The position numbers were made by a program, and so were the translations under genes. 55,845 nt of DNA, from positions 1 to 55,845 of the forward strand of contig NZ_BAUA01000165.1 in the NCBI RefSeq assembly GCF_000710915.1. The letters are read 5' to 3'. Every line of letters begins with the position of its first letter. The stretch's first letter is position 1. The notes under the pieces were generated by a model. That model was not told the DNA's origin and made no database searches. It worked only from the letters and a program-made list of their open reading frames with translations. Shown here piece by piece: positions 42,854 through 51,024 of the stretch. Origin of the DNA: Nocardia brasiliensis IFM 10847 (GTDB taxonomy: Bacteria > Actinomycetota > Actinomycetes > Mycobacteriales > Mycobacteriaceae).

Positions 42854-44362
42854 ATGCGTATCCGGGCACGCAGGATCGGGACGATCTCGGCGGCCGCGGC
42901 GCTGCTGTTCGGCACGGCGTGCGGCGGCTCCGAGCGGGCACCCGACGCGCTGGACAAGTTCTATCGGCAGTCGCCGCAGTGGGTTTCGTGCGCCGAATTC
43001 CAGGACGCCGACGAAATCGCCGGCGCGGGATACCAGTGCGCCCATGTGGAAGTGCCGTTGAACTATGCCGAACCCGCCGGCGCCACTGCACGAATCGCCA
43101 TCTCCCGTCGCCCGGCCGACGGCGACCGGATCGGCTCGCTGCTGACCAATCCGGGCGGACCGGGCGCCCCTGGTCTGACCTACCCGGCCGTTCTCGCGAA
43201 AACGCCGCTGGCCCAACGCTTCGACCTGATCGGCGTCGATGTGCGCGGACTGGGCGCGTCCACGCCTACGGTGACCTGTCTGACCGAAGAAGAGTTCCAG
43301 GCCCAGCGCAGCGACCTCGACCTCGATTTCTCGCCGGCCGGTATCGCCCACACCGAGCAGGAGCACCGGGACTATGTCGCGAAATGCGTCGAACGCACCG
43401 GCCTCGACGTGCTCGCCCACGTCGGAACAGCGGATGTGGCACGGGATTTCGACGTCATCCGGGCAGTGCTCGGCGATCCGAAGCTGAACTACTTCGGCGG
43501 GTCGTACGGCACGCGGCTCGGCTCGACGATGGCCGAGCTGTTCCCGGAGCGCATCCGCGCCATGGTCTTGGACGGCGGCGTAGACCCGGCGACGAACATG
43601 ATCGACCCGGTCACCTTCTCGGCCGGATTCCAGCACGCGTTCGAGGCTTTTGCGGCCGCGTGCGTCAAGACGCCGACCTGCCCGATCGGCGTGGACCCCG
43701 ATCCGGCACGAGTCCGAACCGCGGTGCGTGCGTTGCTGGACCCGCTGATCGAGCGACCAGCGGCCACCTCCGACCAACGCGGGCTCGGCTATTCCGATGC
43801 TTCGGCTGGGATCGGCAATTCGCTCTACACACCGGACGCTTGGCCGCGGCTCACCCAGGGACTCACCGAACTCACCGAGGGTCGCGGTGACACCCTGCTC
43901 GCGGTCGCGGACTTCTTCGCGCGTCCGGACACGGTGGCACGCGACCTGCACAACGCCGTGATGTGCCGGGAGGAGGTCCGAGTCACCGATCGCGCCGCGG
44001 CGGCCGAACTCGATCGCCGAACGCGAGCGGCCGCACCCATATTCGACGACGGGCGGGCGAGCGGGCAAGCGCCGCTGGACCTGTGCGCGTTCTGGCCGTT
44101 GCCCCCCGCGTCGCAACCACACGTCCCGGACGTGACCGGGTTGCCCCCGGTGCTCGTCGTGGCCGCCACCGGCGATCCCGCGACGCCGTATCCGGGCGGG
44201 GCCGCGCTCGCCCGCGCCCTGCACGCTCCGCTGATCACCTACGAAAGCGTGCAGCACGGCGCGTTCGGTGACGGCGTGGCGTGCGTGGACGAGCCCGTGC
44301 TCCGCTACCTGATCGACCTGGCCCTGCCTCCGGAAGATGTGCGCTGCGCGCACGCCGAGTGA
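42854..44362 (+). CDS. TAP-type alpha/beta-hydrolase lipoprotein
   Basis: A 502-residue exported hydrolase. The signal ends in the lipobox GTAC with Cys23. LLTNPGGPGAPG is the oxyanion loop, FDLIGVDVRGLGAS strand 4, and YFGGSYGTRLGS carries the nucleophile Ser217. A TAP-like C-terminal domain provides Asp in AATGDPATPYPG and His in YESVQHGAFGDG. It matches the mycobacterial Rv2223c/Rv2224c (CaeA) type of surface peptidase/esterase. It stands between the nitroreductase and devR, with its own upstream terminator, so it is probably transcribed alone. Confidence 0.86.
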   Translation: MRIRARRIGTISAAAALLFGTACGGSERAPDALDKFYRQSPQWVSCAEFQDADEIAGAGYQCAHVEVPLNYAEPAGATARIAISRRPADGDRIGSLLTNPGGPGAPGLTYPAVLAKTPLAQRFDLIGVDVRGLGASTPTVTCLTEEEFQAQRSDLDLDFSPAGIAHTEQEHRDYVAKCVERTGLDVLAHVGTADVARDFDVIRAVLGDPKLNYFGGSYGTRLGSTMAELFPERIRAMVLDGGVDPATNMIDPVTFSAGFQHAFEAFAAACVKTPTCPIGVDPDPARVRTAVRALLDPLIERPAATSDQRGLGYSDASAGIGNSLYTPDAWPRLTQGLTELTEGRGDTLLAVADFFARPDTVARDLHNAVMCREEVRVTDRAAAAELDRRTRAAAPIFDDGRASGQAPLDLCAFWPLPPASQPHVPDVTGLPPVLVVAATGDPATPYPGGAALARALHAPLITYESVQHGAFGDGVACVDEPVLRYLIDLALPPEDVRCAHAE

Positions 44363-44379
44363 GGTGCGACCCCGTTTGT

Positions 44380-44399
44380 CAAGGGACTTCGGTCACCGA
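44380..44399 (+). promoter_or_regulatory. DevR/DosR-box-like sequence before devR
   Basis: The core GGGACTTCGGTCAC (44383-44396) matches the mycobacterial DosR consensus GGGACTTTAGTCCC at 11 of 14 positions. It lies 79 bases before the devR ATG and suggests autoregulation. Confidence 0.55.
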
Positions 44400-44474
44400 T
44401 TCGAGGCCCGACGCCGGGCTTGCGGCGGGGAAATCTTCGTAGGCTGAAGTAACGGTCCAGGAAGGTGCAACGCA

Positions 44475-45122
44475 ATGGTGACAGTGTTTTTGGTGGACGA
44501 TCACGCGATCGTGCGACGCGGGGTCGCCGACCTGATCGACGCCGAAACCGACCTCCAGGTGATCGGCGAGGCGGGCACCGTGGCCCAGGCCATGGCACGT
44601 ATTCCGGCACTGCGTCCGGACGTCGTCGTCCTCGACGTGCGACTACCCGACGGCAACGGTATCGAACTGTGCCGGGAACTGCTCGACCGGCACCCCGGTC
44701 TGCACTGTCTCATCCTGACCTCCTTCACCGACGAGCAGGCGATGCTCGACGCGATCCTGGCCGGGGCCAGCGGGTACGTGGTCAAGGACATCGGCACCCT
44801 CGAACTCGTGGACGCCATTCGCGAGGTCGGCGCCGGGCGCTCACTGCTCGACAATCGCGCCGCCGCCGCACTCATGGCGAAACTCCGGGACGAAGCCGCG
44901 GACAGAACCGGGCCACTGGCCGGCCTGACCGAGCAGGAGCGCACCCTGCTCGAGCTGCTCGGTGAGGGATTGACCAACCGGCAGATCGCCGGGCGCATGT
45001 TCCTGGCCGAGAAAACGGTGAAGAACTACGTCTCCCGGCTGCTGGCCAAGCTCGGGGTCGAGCGACGCACCCAGGCGGCGGTGCTCGCCTCCAAACTCAA
45101 TGCACCGCCGAAGGGCGAATGA
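44475..45122 (+). CDS. devR: DevR/DosR-like response regulator (orphan)
   Basis: A 215-residue NarL-family regulator with striking similarity to mycobacterial DevR: MVTVFLVDDHAIVRRG, VVVLDVRLPDGNGIELCREL with phosphoacceptor Asp54, the LDAILAGASGYVVKDI block with Lys104, and the DNA-binding end GLTEQERTLLELLGEGLTNR followed by FLAEKTVKNYVSRLLAKLGV, where even Asp54 and Lys104 keep the DevR numbering. In mycobacteria DevR switches on the dormancy regulon under hypoxia or nitric oxide. No DevS/DosT sensor kinase gene is adjacent here, so the partner is encoded elsewhere. ATG with AGGAAGG upstream; a box-like sequence precedes it. Confidence 0.9.
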   Translation: MVTVFLVDDHAIVRRGVADLIDAETDLQVIGEAGTVAQAMARIPALRPDVVVLDVRLPDGNGIELCRELLDRHPGLHCLILTSFTDEQAMLDAILAGASGYVVKDIGTLELVDAIREVGAGRSLLDNRAAAALMAKLRDEAADRTGPLAGLTEQERTLLELLGEGLTNRQIAGRMFLAEKTVKNYVSRLLAKLGVERRTQAAVLASKLNAPPKGE

Positions 45123-45241
45123 CCCGCGAACTCACTTTTCTCGGCGTTCCGGTGATGGTGCGCGACGACGGCTTCGACACCGCGCCACCCTCCCCACTTC
45201 CGTCGCCAGTCGAGTCGGGCGTTCGGATGTGGTTCTACTAA
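45119..45241 (+). CDS. Possible 40-residue peptide coupled to devR
   Basis: ATG at 45119 overlaps the devR TGA (ATGA) and the frame runs to TAA at 45241, just before the next gene (ATG 45245). The predicted peptide begins MTRELTFLGVPVMVRDDGFD and ends with RMWFY. There is no recognisable domain. Overlap with devR and close packing on both sides favour translation, but it may also be a decayed remnant. Confidence 0.35.
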   Translation: MTRELTFLGVPVMVRDDGFDTAPPSPLPSPVESGVRMWFY

Positions 45242-45244
45242 GTC

Positions 45245-46324
45245 ATGACTTCGGCACTTCGACGTGCGGCACGTTACGCGGGTGCCGCGGTGATCTTCTT
45301 GATGGCAACGGCTTTCGTGGCCACGCCCGATTCGCTGGCGGAGCGCTCCGCGGGCGTGCCCGACCTCAACGCACCGCAGGAGGTGGCGCGCGATATCGCC
45401 ATCCCGTGGGGTCTGGCGTTCCTGCCGGACGGGTCGGCCCTGGTCGCGCAGCGCAATACCGGTGTGATCCTGCGCATCGCACCCGGCGCCAGACCGGTTC
45501 AGGCGTATCGCGTTCCGGGCGTGGTGGCGCGCGGTGAGGGAGGTCTGCTCGGCCTCGCGGTGTCGCCGCAGTACACCGAAAATGGTTACGTATACGCGTA
45601 CTTCACCGCCAGTGCGGACAACCGGATCGTCCGCTTCCGCCTGGACGGCCAACCCGAGGCGGTCTTCACCGGAATCGCCAAGGCGAGCACCCACAACGGC
45701 GGCCGGATCGCGTTCGGGCCCGACGGCATGCTCTACGCGGGCACCGGCGACGCGGGACAGAAACAGCGGTCGCAGGATCCGGCCAGCCCCAACGGCAAAA
45801 TTCTCCGTCTGACGCCCGAAGGCCGGCCCGCACCGGGCAATCCGACACCGAACTCACCGGTCTACACCCTCGGCCACCGGAACGTGCAGGGCTTGGCCTG
45901 GGATCCGACCGGGCGGCTCTATTCGACCGAATTCGGCCAGGACACCTACGACGAGGTCAACCGGATCGAGGCGGGACGCAACTACGGGTGGCCGGTCGTC
46001 GAGGGCAAGGGCGACACCCAGGGCGGCAAGTACACCAATCCCCTGGTCACCTGGACCACCCAGGAGGCTTCGCCGTCCGGGCTCGCGATCACCGCGAACA
46101 CGTTGTACGTCGCGGCTTTACGCGGACAGCGGCTGTGGACCATCCCGTTGCGCAGCGACGGCACCCTCGGCCAGCCCGTCACGCAGCTGCGGGACCGGTA
46201 CGGCCGGTTGCGCACCGCGCAGGTCGCGCCGGACGGCTCGCTCTGGGTCAGCACGTCCAACACCGACGGACGCGGCACCGTTCGCACCGGGGACGACCGC
46301 GTCGTCCGGTTCCCGGCGCGCTGA
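45245..46324 (+). CDS. Secreted PQQ-type soluble sugar dehydrogenase (Gdh-B/YliI-like beta-propeller)
   Basis: A 359-residue protein with a signal peptide (hydrophobic YAGAAVIFLMATAFVA, cleavage near residue 33). The mature six-bladed propeller shows the glucose/sorbosone dehydrogenase family pattern: IPWGLAFLPDGSALVAQRNT, GGLLGLAVSPQYTENGYVYA, THNGGRIAFGPDGMLYAGTG (with the His-Asn-Gly-Gly motif), LGHRNVQGLAWDPTGRLYST and INRIEAGRNYGWP-type block. Such enzymes oxidise aldose sugars outside the membrane using PQQ and pass electrons to the respiratory chain. PQQ synthesis genes are not in the window. It is convergent with the next gene with 3 bases between. Confidence 0.86.
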   Translation: MTSALRRAARYAGAAVIFLMATAFVATPDSLAERSAGVPDLNAPQEVARDIAIPWGLAFLPDGSALVAQRNTGVILRIAPGARPVQAYRVPGVVARGEGGLLGLAVSPQYTENGYVYAYFTASADNRIVRFRLDGQPEAVFTGIAKASTHNGGRIAFGPDGMLYAGTGDAGQKQRSQDPASPNGKILRLTPEGRPAPGNPTPNSPVYTLGHRNVQGLAWDPTGRLYSTEFGQDTYDEVNRIEAGRNYGWPVVEGKGDTQGGKYTNPLVTWTTQEASPSGLAITANTLYVAALRGQRLWTIPLRSDGTLGQPVTQLRDRYGRLRTAQVAPDGSLWVSTSNTDGRGTVRTGDDRVVRFPAR

Positions 46325-46327
46325 GCG

Positions 46328-47716
46328 TCAGAGTGGCCGTAACGCGATCAGGGTGCGGGCGGAGGCGTACAGGAAGTTGCCCGCCGTGCGGGCGCGCAAT
46401 TGTCCACCGTCGCTCAGCGCTTCGGGCGTGGCGTCCACCGCGGTGAACGGGATATCCCACACCGTCGCACCGGTTTTCGGGTCGACCGCCCACAGGCCGG
46501 TGGCATCGGACAGGACGACGACCTCCCCGTCCCAGGCGGCGGGCGTGCCGTAGCGCTCGGCACGGACCTGCCACAATCGGTGGCCCGTGCGCATGTTCAG
46601 TCCGGTCATGGTGTGCGCCTGATCATCTCGGAGCAACGCCGCCTCGCCGGTAACGGCGATCGCGGTACCCGTGGTGGTGTTGCCGGTATCGGTCGCTCGC
46701 GGTGCGGTGACGAGATCCGGGTTGGTCCAGACGACCGCACCGGTGCGGCGATCGCGGGCACTGTCGGCGAGCAGCACCGGGACGGTGTCGTCGGCCGGAC
46801 TATCGATCGAAAGAGGCTGGGTGGCTGCGTGGTCGGTCGTCGCGATCACCCGGCCGGTGCGGTCGAGGAGGTCGGAGCCGGTGACCCGATAGCCGGCGCA
46901 CTCGGTGTGCACGCGCTCGACCACGGCGCCGCGCAGGCCCGATGCACGGGAGCATCCGTTCAGTTCCGCCGTCCAAGTGGGCGCGCCCGAGTCGAGGTCG
47001 AATCCCGCGAGCCCGGCACCGAGGGCGAACACGCCCTGACCGTCGGTCACCGTCAGTGCGTCGCTCGACAAGTCCTCCCAGGCCGTGCCCATGGCGAAGT
47101 CGCGGGACCAGTACGCCTGCGGGTCCGCGAACGTTCCGGCGTGCACTCGCACGTCGTCGGATTCGACATCGCCCTCGGCGACGTACACGCGAGCACCGGT
47201 GGCTGCCAGCGCGAAGACCAGCCAGGGCGTGGGCGTGCGGGTGACCTTTCCGCTGCCGATGTCGTAGCCGACCAGCTCGGAGGTCTCGGACGCGTTGGCG
47301 TAGCAGACAATTCGGCTGTCGACCGGGGTCGCCGCGCAGCCACGCAGGCCCATGGCGGGCGCACGCCAGCGCACCGCGCCCGACCCCGCGTCGATGCCGA
47401 CCAGCACCGGATCCCGCAGCGCCATATCGCCGTTCGCAACGCCGGTCACCGTGACCAGGGTATCCCCCGCATCGATGAATCCCGGCCCGCCGACATCGAA
47501 TTCGGTGCCCGCGACCGGGTCACGGAACTCCAGCCCGCCCTCGCCGAGAGCGGTGGCGGCGACGGACCAGGCCAGGCCTGGCGCCGCTGCCGTGGTGCCG
47601 GTGATCTTGCGGACGCCGTCCGCGGGCTGGGTCAGCACGTAAACCGCACCCGCCGTGGTGAGTACGGCGGCCACCGCGGCGAGGATCAGTCCGCGCAAGC
47701 CGGGAACGAAGCGCAT
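46328..47716 (-). CDS. Membrane-anchored PQQ-like beta-propeller protein
   Basis: A 462-residue protein with one N-terminal membrane anchor (LILAAVAAVLTTAGAVYVLT) and an extracytoplasmic propeller made of PQQ-like repeats such as DAGSGAVRWRAPAM, DLDSGAPTWTAELNG, NMRTGHRLWQVRAE and DPKTGATVWDIPF. It lacks obvious PQQ-dehydrogenase catalytic motifs, so it is more likely a scaffold or sensor (BamB-like) than an enzyme. The ATG at 47716 overlaps the preceding stop (TGATG) and has GAGG upstream, so it is translated with the anchored protein before it. Confidence 0.78.
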   Translation of the reverse strand: MRFVPGLRGLILAAVAAVLTTAGAVYVLTQPADGVRKITGTTAAAPGLAWSVAATALGEGGLEFRDPVAGTEFDVGGPGFIDAGDTLVTVTGVANGDMALRDPVLVGIDAGSGAVRWRAPAMGLRGCAATPVDSRIVCYANASETSELVGYDIGSGKVTRTPTPWLVFALAATGARVYVAEGDVESDDVRVHAGTFADPQAYWSRDFAMGTAWEDLSSDALTVTDGQGVFALGAGLAGFDLDSGAPTWTAELNGCSRASGLRGAVVERVHTECAGYRVTGSDLLDRTGRVIATTDHAATQPLSIDSPADDTVPVLLADSARDRRTGAVVWTNPDLVTAPRATDTGNTTTGTAIAVTGEAALLRDDQAHTMTGLNMRTGHRLWQVRAERYGTPAAWDGEVVVLSDATGLWAVDPKTGATVWDIPFTAVDATPEALSDGGQLRARTAGNFLYASARTLIALRPL

Positions 47717-49062
47717 CACCGGACCTCGAGACCAGGTGTCAGCGCGATCGCCTCGAGCTTCTCGAACGGCAAGGCAGGGGTGGGCTCGTCGGCGACAGTG
47801 CCCACGCGCACCCGGGCGCCCGACGTGCGGGTGACCGTGACCGAGCGCATGAGCTGCGGAACAGGTTGCGCCCCGAGTTGCGTCGATGTCGTCGTGAAAC
47901 GCGATTCCCTCGTCTCGACGACGGTTCCGTCCGGCAGCCGGCGCGAGGTCACGCGCTCACCGTCCGAGGCGGAAGCCGAAGGATCCGGCAGACGCTGCCC
48001 GGTAAGGACGGCGACCTCCAGCCGCGACTGCTGCCCGGGCGTCGTGATCCGGACCGCCTGACACACCCCGTTGCCGCCGAAATCCGCGGGACGCAACTGT
48101 CCCAAGGGCCGGTCGAGGGTGAGCCCGTCGAGGGAGATCTGGGCCAGCACGCCGTCCAGCCTGCGGGCCGTGGCCTGATCGATCGTGCCGCCTCCCTCCG
48201 TCTCGCCATTGCAGGATTCGGGCACGTCCGGTGTGCCCGGTGGCACCGGTGCGCCGACCCGCAAGCCCGGTGCCGTCACCATGGCGACCAGCTCGTCGAG
48301 GCTCAACGGCACTGCGCCGGAATGGTTGACACCGTCGGTGTCGGTGGCGGCGGCGGTGACCGCGGTGCCGTCGGACAGGTAGGCGTGCGCGGTGCGCGAC
48401 AGGGTGCGGACGCCGTCCACTTCGTACCAGGTGTCGTCGACGTCGACGATCCCGTCGGCCAGGTGCTTGCGTTCGTCGAGATCGCCTGCCACACAGGGCG
48501 GAACCGCCGCGGTGGAGCGCCGCACCGAGAGCAGGAGATCTCCCGTCGCACTGCCCCGGCGCAGGTTGGCGTTCGCACTGGTCCAGCCGCCTACGCCGGA
48601 CTGCCCGTCGGAGTCTTCGGGATCCATGATGGGACGGAAGCGCAGCGAATCCGCGACCGACGCGAAGGCCAGCTCGACCTCGCCCGGCAGCGCATCCTGC
48701 GCCGCCTGCGACATCGCGACCGCCTTGGGGCCGGAGAACCACGGATACGCCGGGTTGTCGTAGCCGAACTCGGCCATCTCCAGGAAGGCCATCGATGTGC
48801 CCTCGCTGGGTGGCTCGACAGTGGCGCAACCCGGAATCGCCACCGGAAACACCACCGGCGGGGTGACATAGGAGCGTTCCCGCGACGGCTCTTCCGTACT
48901 GGACGCGGGCACCGGCGCGGTCGTCAGCTCCGGCTCCCGTTCGTGAAGCAGCCCGCCGACGATGACGCCGCTCGCCACGATCGCCACACAGATCAGAGCC
49001 ACTGTCCAGCCGGTCACCGCGCGCGACGGCTCGGCCGGGTCGGTCTTCTCACCGCTGTCCAT
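47716..49062 (-). CDS. Membrane-anchored extracytoplasmic protein of unknown function
   Basis: A 448-residue protein: short cytoplasmic N-terminus (DSGEKTDPAEPSRAV), one membrane segment near residues 17-42 (GWTVALICVAIVASGVIVGG), a Ser/Glu/Pro linker and a large exported domain with a few Cys residues (GCATV, PPCVAG, ESCNGE, GVCQAV) that could form disulfides. I recognise no family. It is first of a two-gene operon with a propeller protein, so the two may form a complex at the membrane surface. Confidence 0.72.
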   Translation of the reverse strand: MDSGEKTDPAEPSRAVTGWTVALICVAIVASGVIVGGLLHEREPELTTAPVPASSTEEPSRERSYVTPPVVFPVAIPGCATVEPPSEGTSMAFLEMAEFGYDNPAYPWFSGPKAVAMSQAAQDALPGEVELAFASVADSLRFRPIMDPEDSDGQSGVGGWTSANANLRRGSATGDLLLSVRRSTAAVPPCVAGDLDERKHLADGIVDVDDTWYEVDGVRTLSRTAHAYLSDGTAVTAAATDTDGVNHSGAVPLSLDELVAMVTAPGLRVGAPVPPGTPDVPESCNGETEGGGTIDQATARRLDGVLAQISLDGLTLDRPLGQLRPADFGGNGVCQAVRITTPGQQSRLEVAVLTGQRLPDPSASASDGERVTSRRLPDGTVVETRESRFTTTSTQLGAQPVPQLMRSVTVTRTSGARVRVGTVADEPTPALPFEKLEAIALTPGLEVR

Positions 49063-49253
49063 GCGTCACGCCCTCCCTAGCCGTCGACATTCCAGGGGAT
49101 GTCTACCAAACGCGGTACGAGGTACATCGCGCAGGCGCGTTCGGCGCTACTCGGGTCGACGACGGTTGCGAGTGCGACCGACCTCATCACCGCCGCACAG
49201 CCCGCCCTGACCGGCGCGCCCCGGGCGGCGAAAAATCGTCGAGCAGGTCCCCG

Positions 49254-49625
49254 CTACCAAGCGCCGATGAAGAATTCGAGCACCGCCAACGCGACGGCCG
49301 CCAGCAATGCCGAGCCCGCCGCCGCACCGAGGGTGAGGATGCGGGCACGGCGGCGGTCCGCACCGGCCACCCGAACCGCTACTACACCGCCCACCACCCC
49401 GAGGATCGCGAGCACCGGGGCACCACCGAGGATCAGATAGAACAAACTCCCCAACGCCGCATCCCCCGCCCCACCGAACCCGCGGGCGTAACCCGACAGC
49501 GGCACCGGGAACCGGTACACGATCGCGACCAACGCGGCCGCCACCGGTGCCAGCACAACCGCGACCAAGGCCCCCAAGGCCGCCATCCTCGTCACGCTCG
49601 CACCGTTCGCCGCAGCATCAGCCAT
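49254..49625 (-). CDS. Small four-helix membrane protein
   Basis: A 123-residue, Ala/Val/Gly-rich protein with three or four membrane helices (ALGALVAVVLAPVAAALVAI; LFYLILGGAPVLAILGVVGG; AGSALLAAVALAVLEFFIGA) and a basic loop DRRRARI between the last two. No family recognised. It lies 191 bases from the anchored protein gene in the same direction; nothing is visible in the gap. Confidence 0.6.
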   Translation of the reverse strand: MADAAANGASVTRMAALGALVAVVLAPVAAALVAIVYRFPVPLSGYARGFGGAGDAALGSLFYLILGGAPVLAILGVVGGVVAVRVAGADRRRARILTLGAAAGSALLAAVALAVLEFFIGAW

Positions 49626-49681
49626 CCCTGCAGCTTATGGACCCCGCCGCAGTTCTCCGTCCCGGACCCGTGCCGCGGCTC

Positions 49682-50962
49682 TCAGCTCGACGGTTGTCCG
49701 ACGGGCGGGCGGTGCAGGCGTGGGACGGTGGCGGGGTCGGACAGTGCTGCGCGGCGGGCGAATTCGACAACGCCGAGCAGGGCGGCGTCGGGGCCGAGGT
49801 GGGCGGGGGTGACTTCCGGTGCGAGCGTGGGCACGAGGGCGCTGCGCCCGGCGAACTGCTGACGAATGGTCGGCTCCAGCCACGGAAACCATTGCGCGAG
49901 TGTGCCACCCAGGATCACCTCATCGATGTCGAGCAGCGCGGTGATGGACAGGATCGCCGCCCCCAAAGCCCGCCCGGCACTCGCGATCGCCGCCAGCGCG
50001 CGCTCGTCACCCCGCTCCAGCGCCGCAACCAGTTCAGCGGCGGCGGGTGCTAGACCGTTGCGCCGCAACAGGTCACCGAGACCGGCCGCGCCGAGCACCG
50101 CTTCGGGACCGGCGTAACACACCAGACAGCCACGGGCACCACAAACACACTGCGGCCCGTCGAAGGCCACCGGCATGTGTCCCGGCTCGCCTGCGACCCC
50201 GTGACTGCCGGTGTGAATGACACCGTCCAGCACGACGCCCCCGCCGATTCCGGTGCCCGCCGCGAGGTAGACCACGGCCCGCGGCCGCCCGGGATGCGCG
50301 TGGTATTCGGCGAGCGCAGCGGCGTTCGCGTCGTTGATCACGTCGATCGGGCAGGTCAGCTCCGTGAGCCGCCGATCGATCAGCGCGCGCAGCCGAACCG
50401 GACGCAGCCAGCCGAAATCCGGTGCGACGAGCACGGTTTGGGCGGCGTCCGCAGCGACCGGCCCGGCCATCGCCACCGCGACGCGCACCAGCTCCGCACC
50501 TGGGGCGGCGGCTCGAGCCCGTCGTATCGCGTCCGCGATCCGGTCGGCGAGCGCCGCCGGCACACCGGCGGTGCCGTCGTGGGATGACATGTCCTGCCAC
50601 ACAAGGATTCCCGCGAGATCGGCCAGGGCCACGCGCACGTGCTCGGCACTGATCTGCACGGCGACCGTCACGGCACGCCGCGCCACCAGCCGGAGCAGAC
50701 GCCGCGGTCTGCCACGTCCGCCGAGATTCCGTACCCCGTCTTCACGCACCAGTCCGCGCACCGCGAGATCGGCGACCATGGTGGTGACCGAGGCGTGCGA
50801 CAGACCGGTCGCCACCGCGATCTCCGTGCGCGCGCACGGGCCGTGCTCGGCGACGTGCCGCAGCACCGCGCCCAGGTTGCGGCGCCGCACCGCTACCGAA
50901 TCGTGTGCCCCACTGCTCTCCACCTCTTCGAGATTATGCAGGTCACGAATTTTTTCAACCAT
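49682..50962 (-). CDS. ROK-family transcriptional regulator
   Basis: A 426-residue protein. The N-terminal winged HTH is about residues 28-85 (RRRNLGAVLRHVAEHGPCAR, then GLSHASVTTMVADLAVRGLV). The ROK sugar-kinase-like domain follows: VINDANAAALAEYHAHPGRP (catalytic Asp region), AAGTGIGGGVVLDGVIHTGS (ATP/sugar loop), HGVAGEPGHMP and the zinc motif CVCGARGCLVCYAG. ROK repressors such as NagC or Mlc respond to sugars. ATG 50962 has GGGGGTGA upstream; a GTG at 50917 is an alternative since the first 15 codons are unusually AT-rich. It faces a carboxylesterase gene 62 bases away, the likely target. Confidence 0.85.
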   Translation of the reverse strand: MVEKIRDLHNLEEVESSGAHDSVAVRRRNLGAVLRHVAEHGPCARTEIAVATGLSHASVTTMVADLAVRGLVREDGVRNLGGRGRPRRLLRLVARRAVTVAVQISAEHVRVALADLAGILVWQDMSSHDGTAGVPAALADRIADAIRRARAAAPGAELVRVAVAMAGPVAADAAQTVLVAPDFGWLRPVRLRALIDRRLTELTCPIDVINDANAAALAEYHAHPGRPRAVVYLAAGTGIGGGVVLDGVIHTGSHGVAGEPGHMPVAFDGPQCVCGARGCLVCYAGPEAVLGAAGLGDLLRRNGLAPAAAELVAALERGDERALAAIASAGRALGAAILSITALLDIDEVILGGTLAQWFPWLEPTIRQQFAGRSALVPTLAPEVTPAHLGPDAALLGVVEFARRAALSDPATVPRLHRPPVGQPSS

Positions 50963-51024
50963 TGACTGATTCACCCCCGACTCGCGAACATACCGGGGTC
51001 CCACGAACCGAATCGAGGTCTGCC

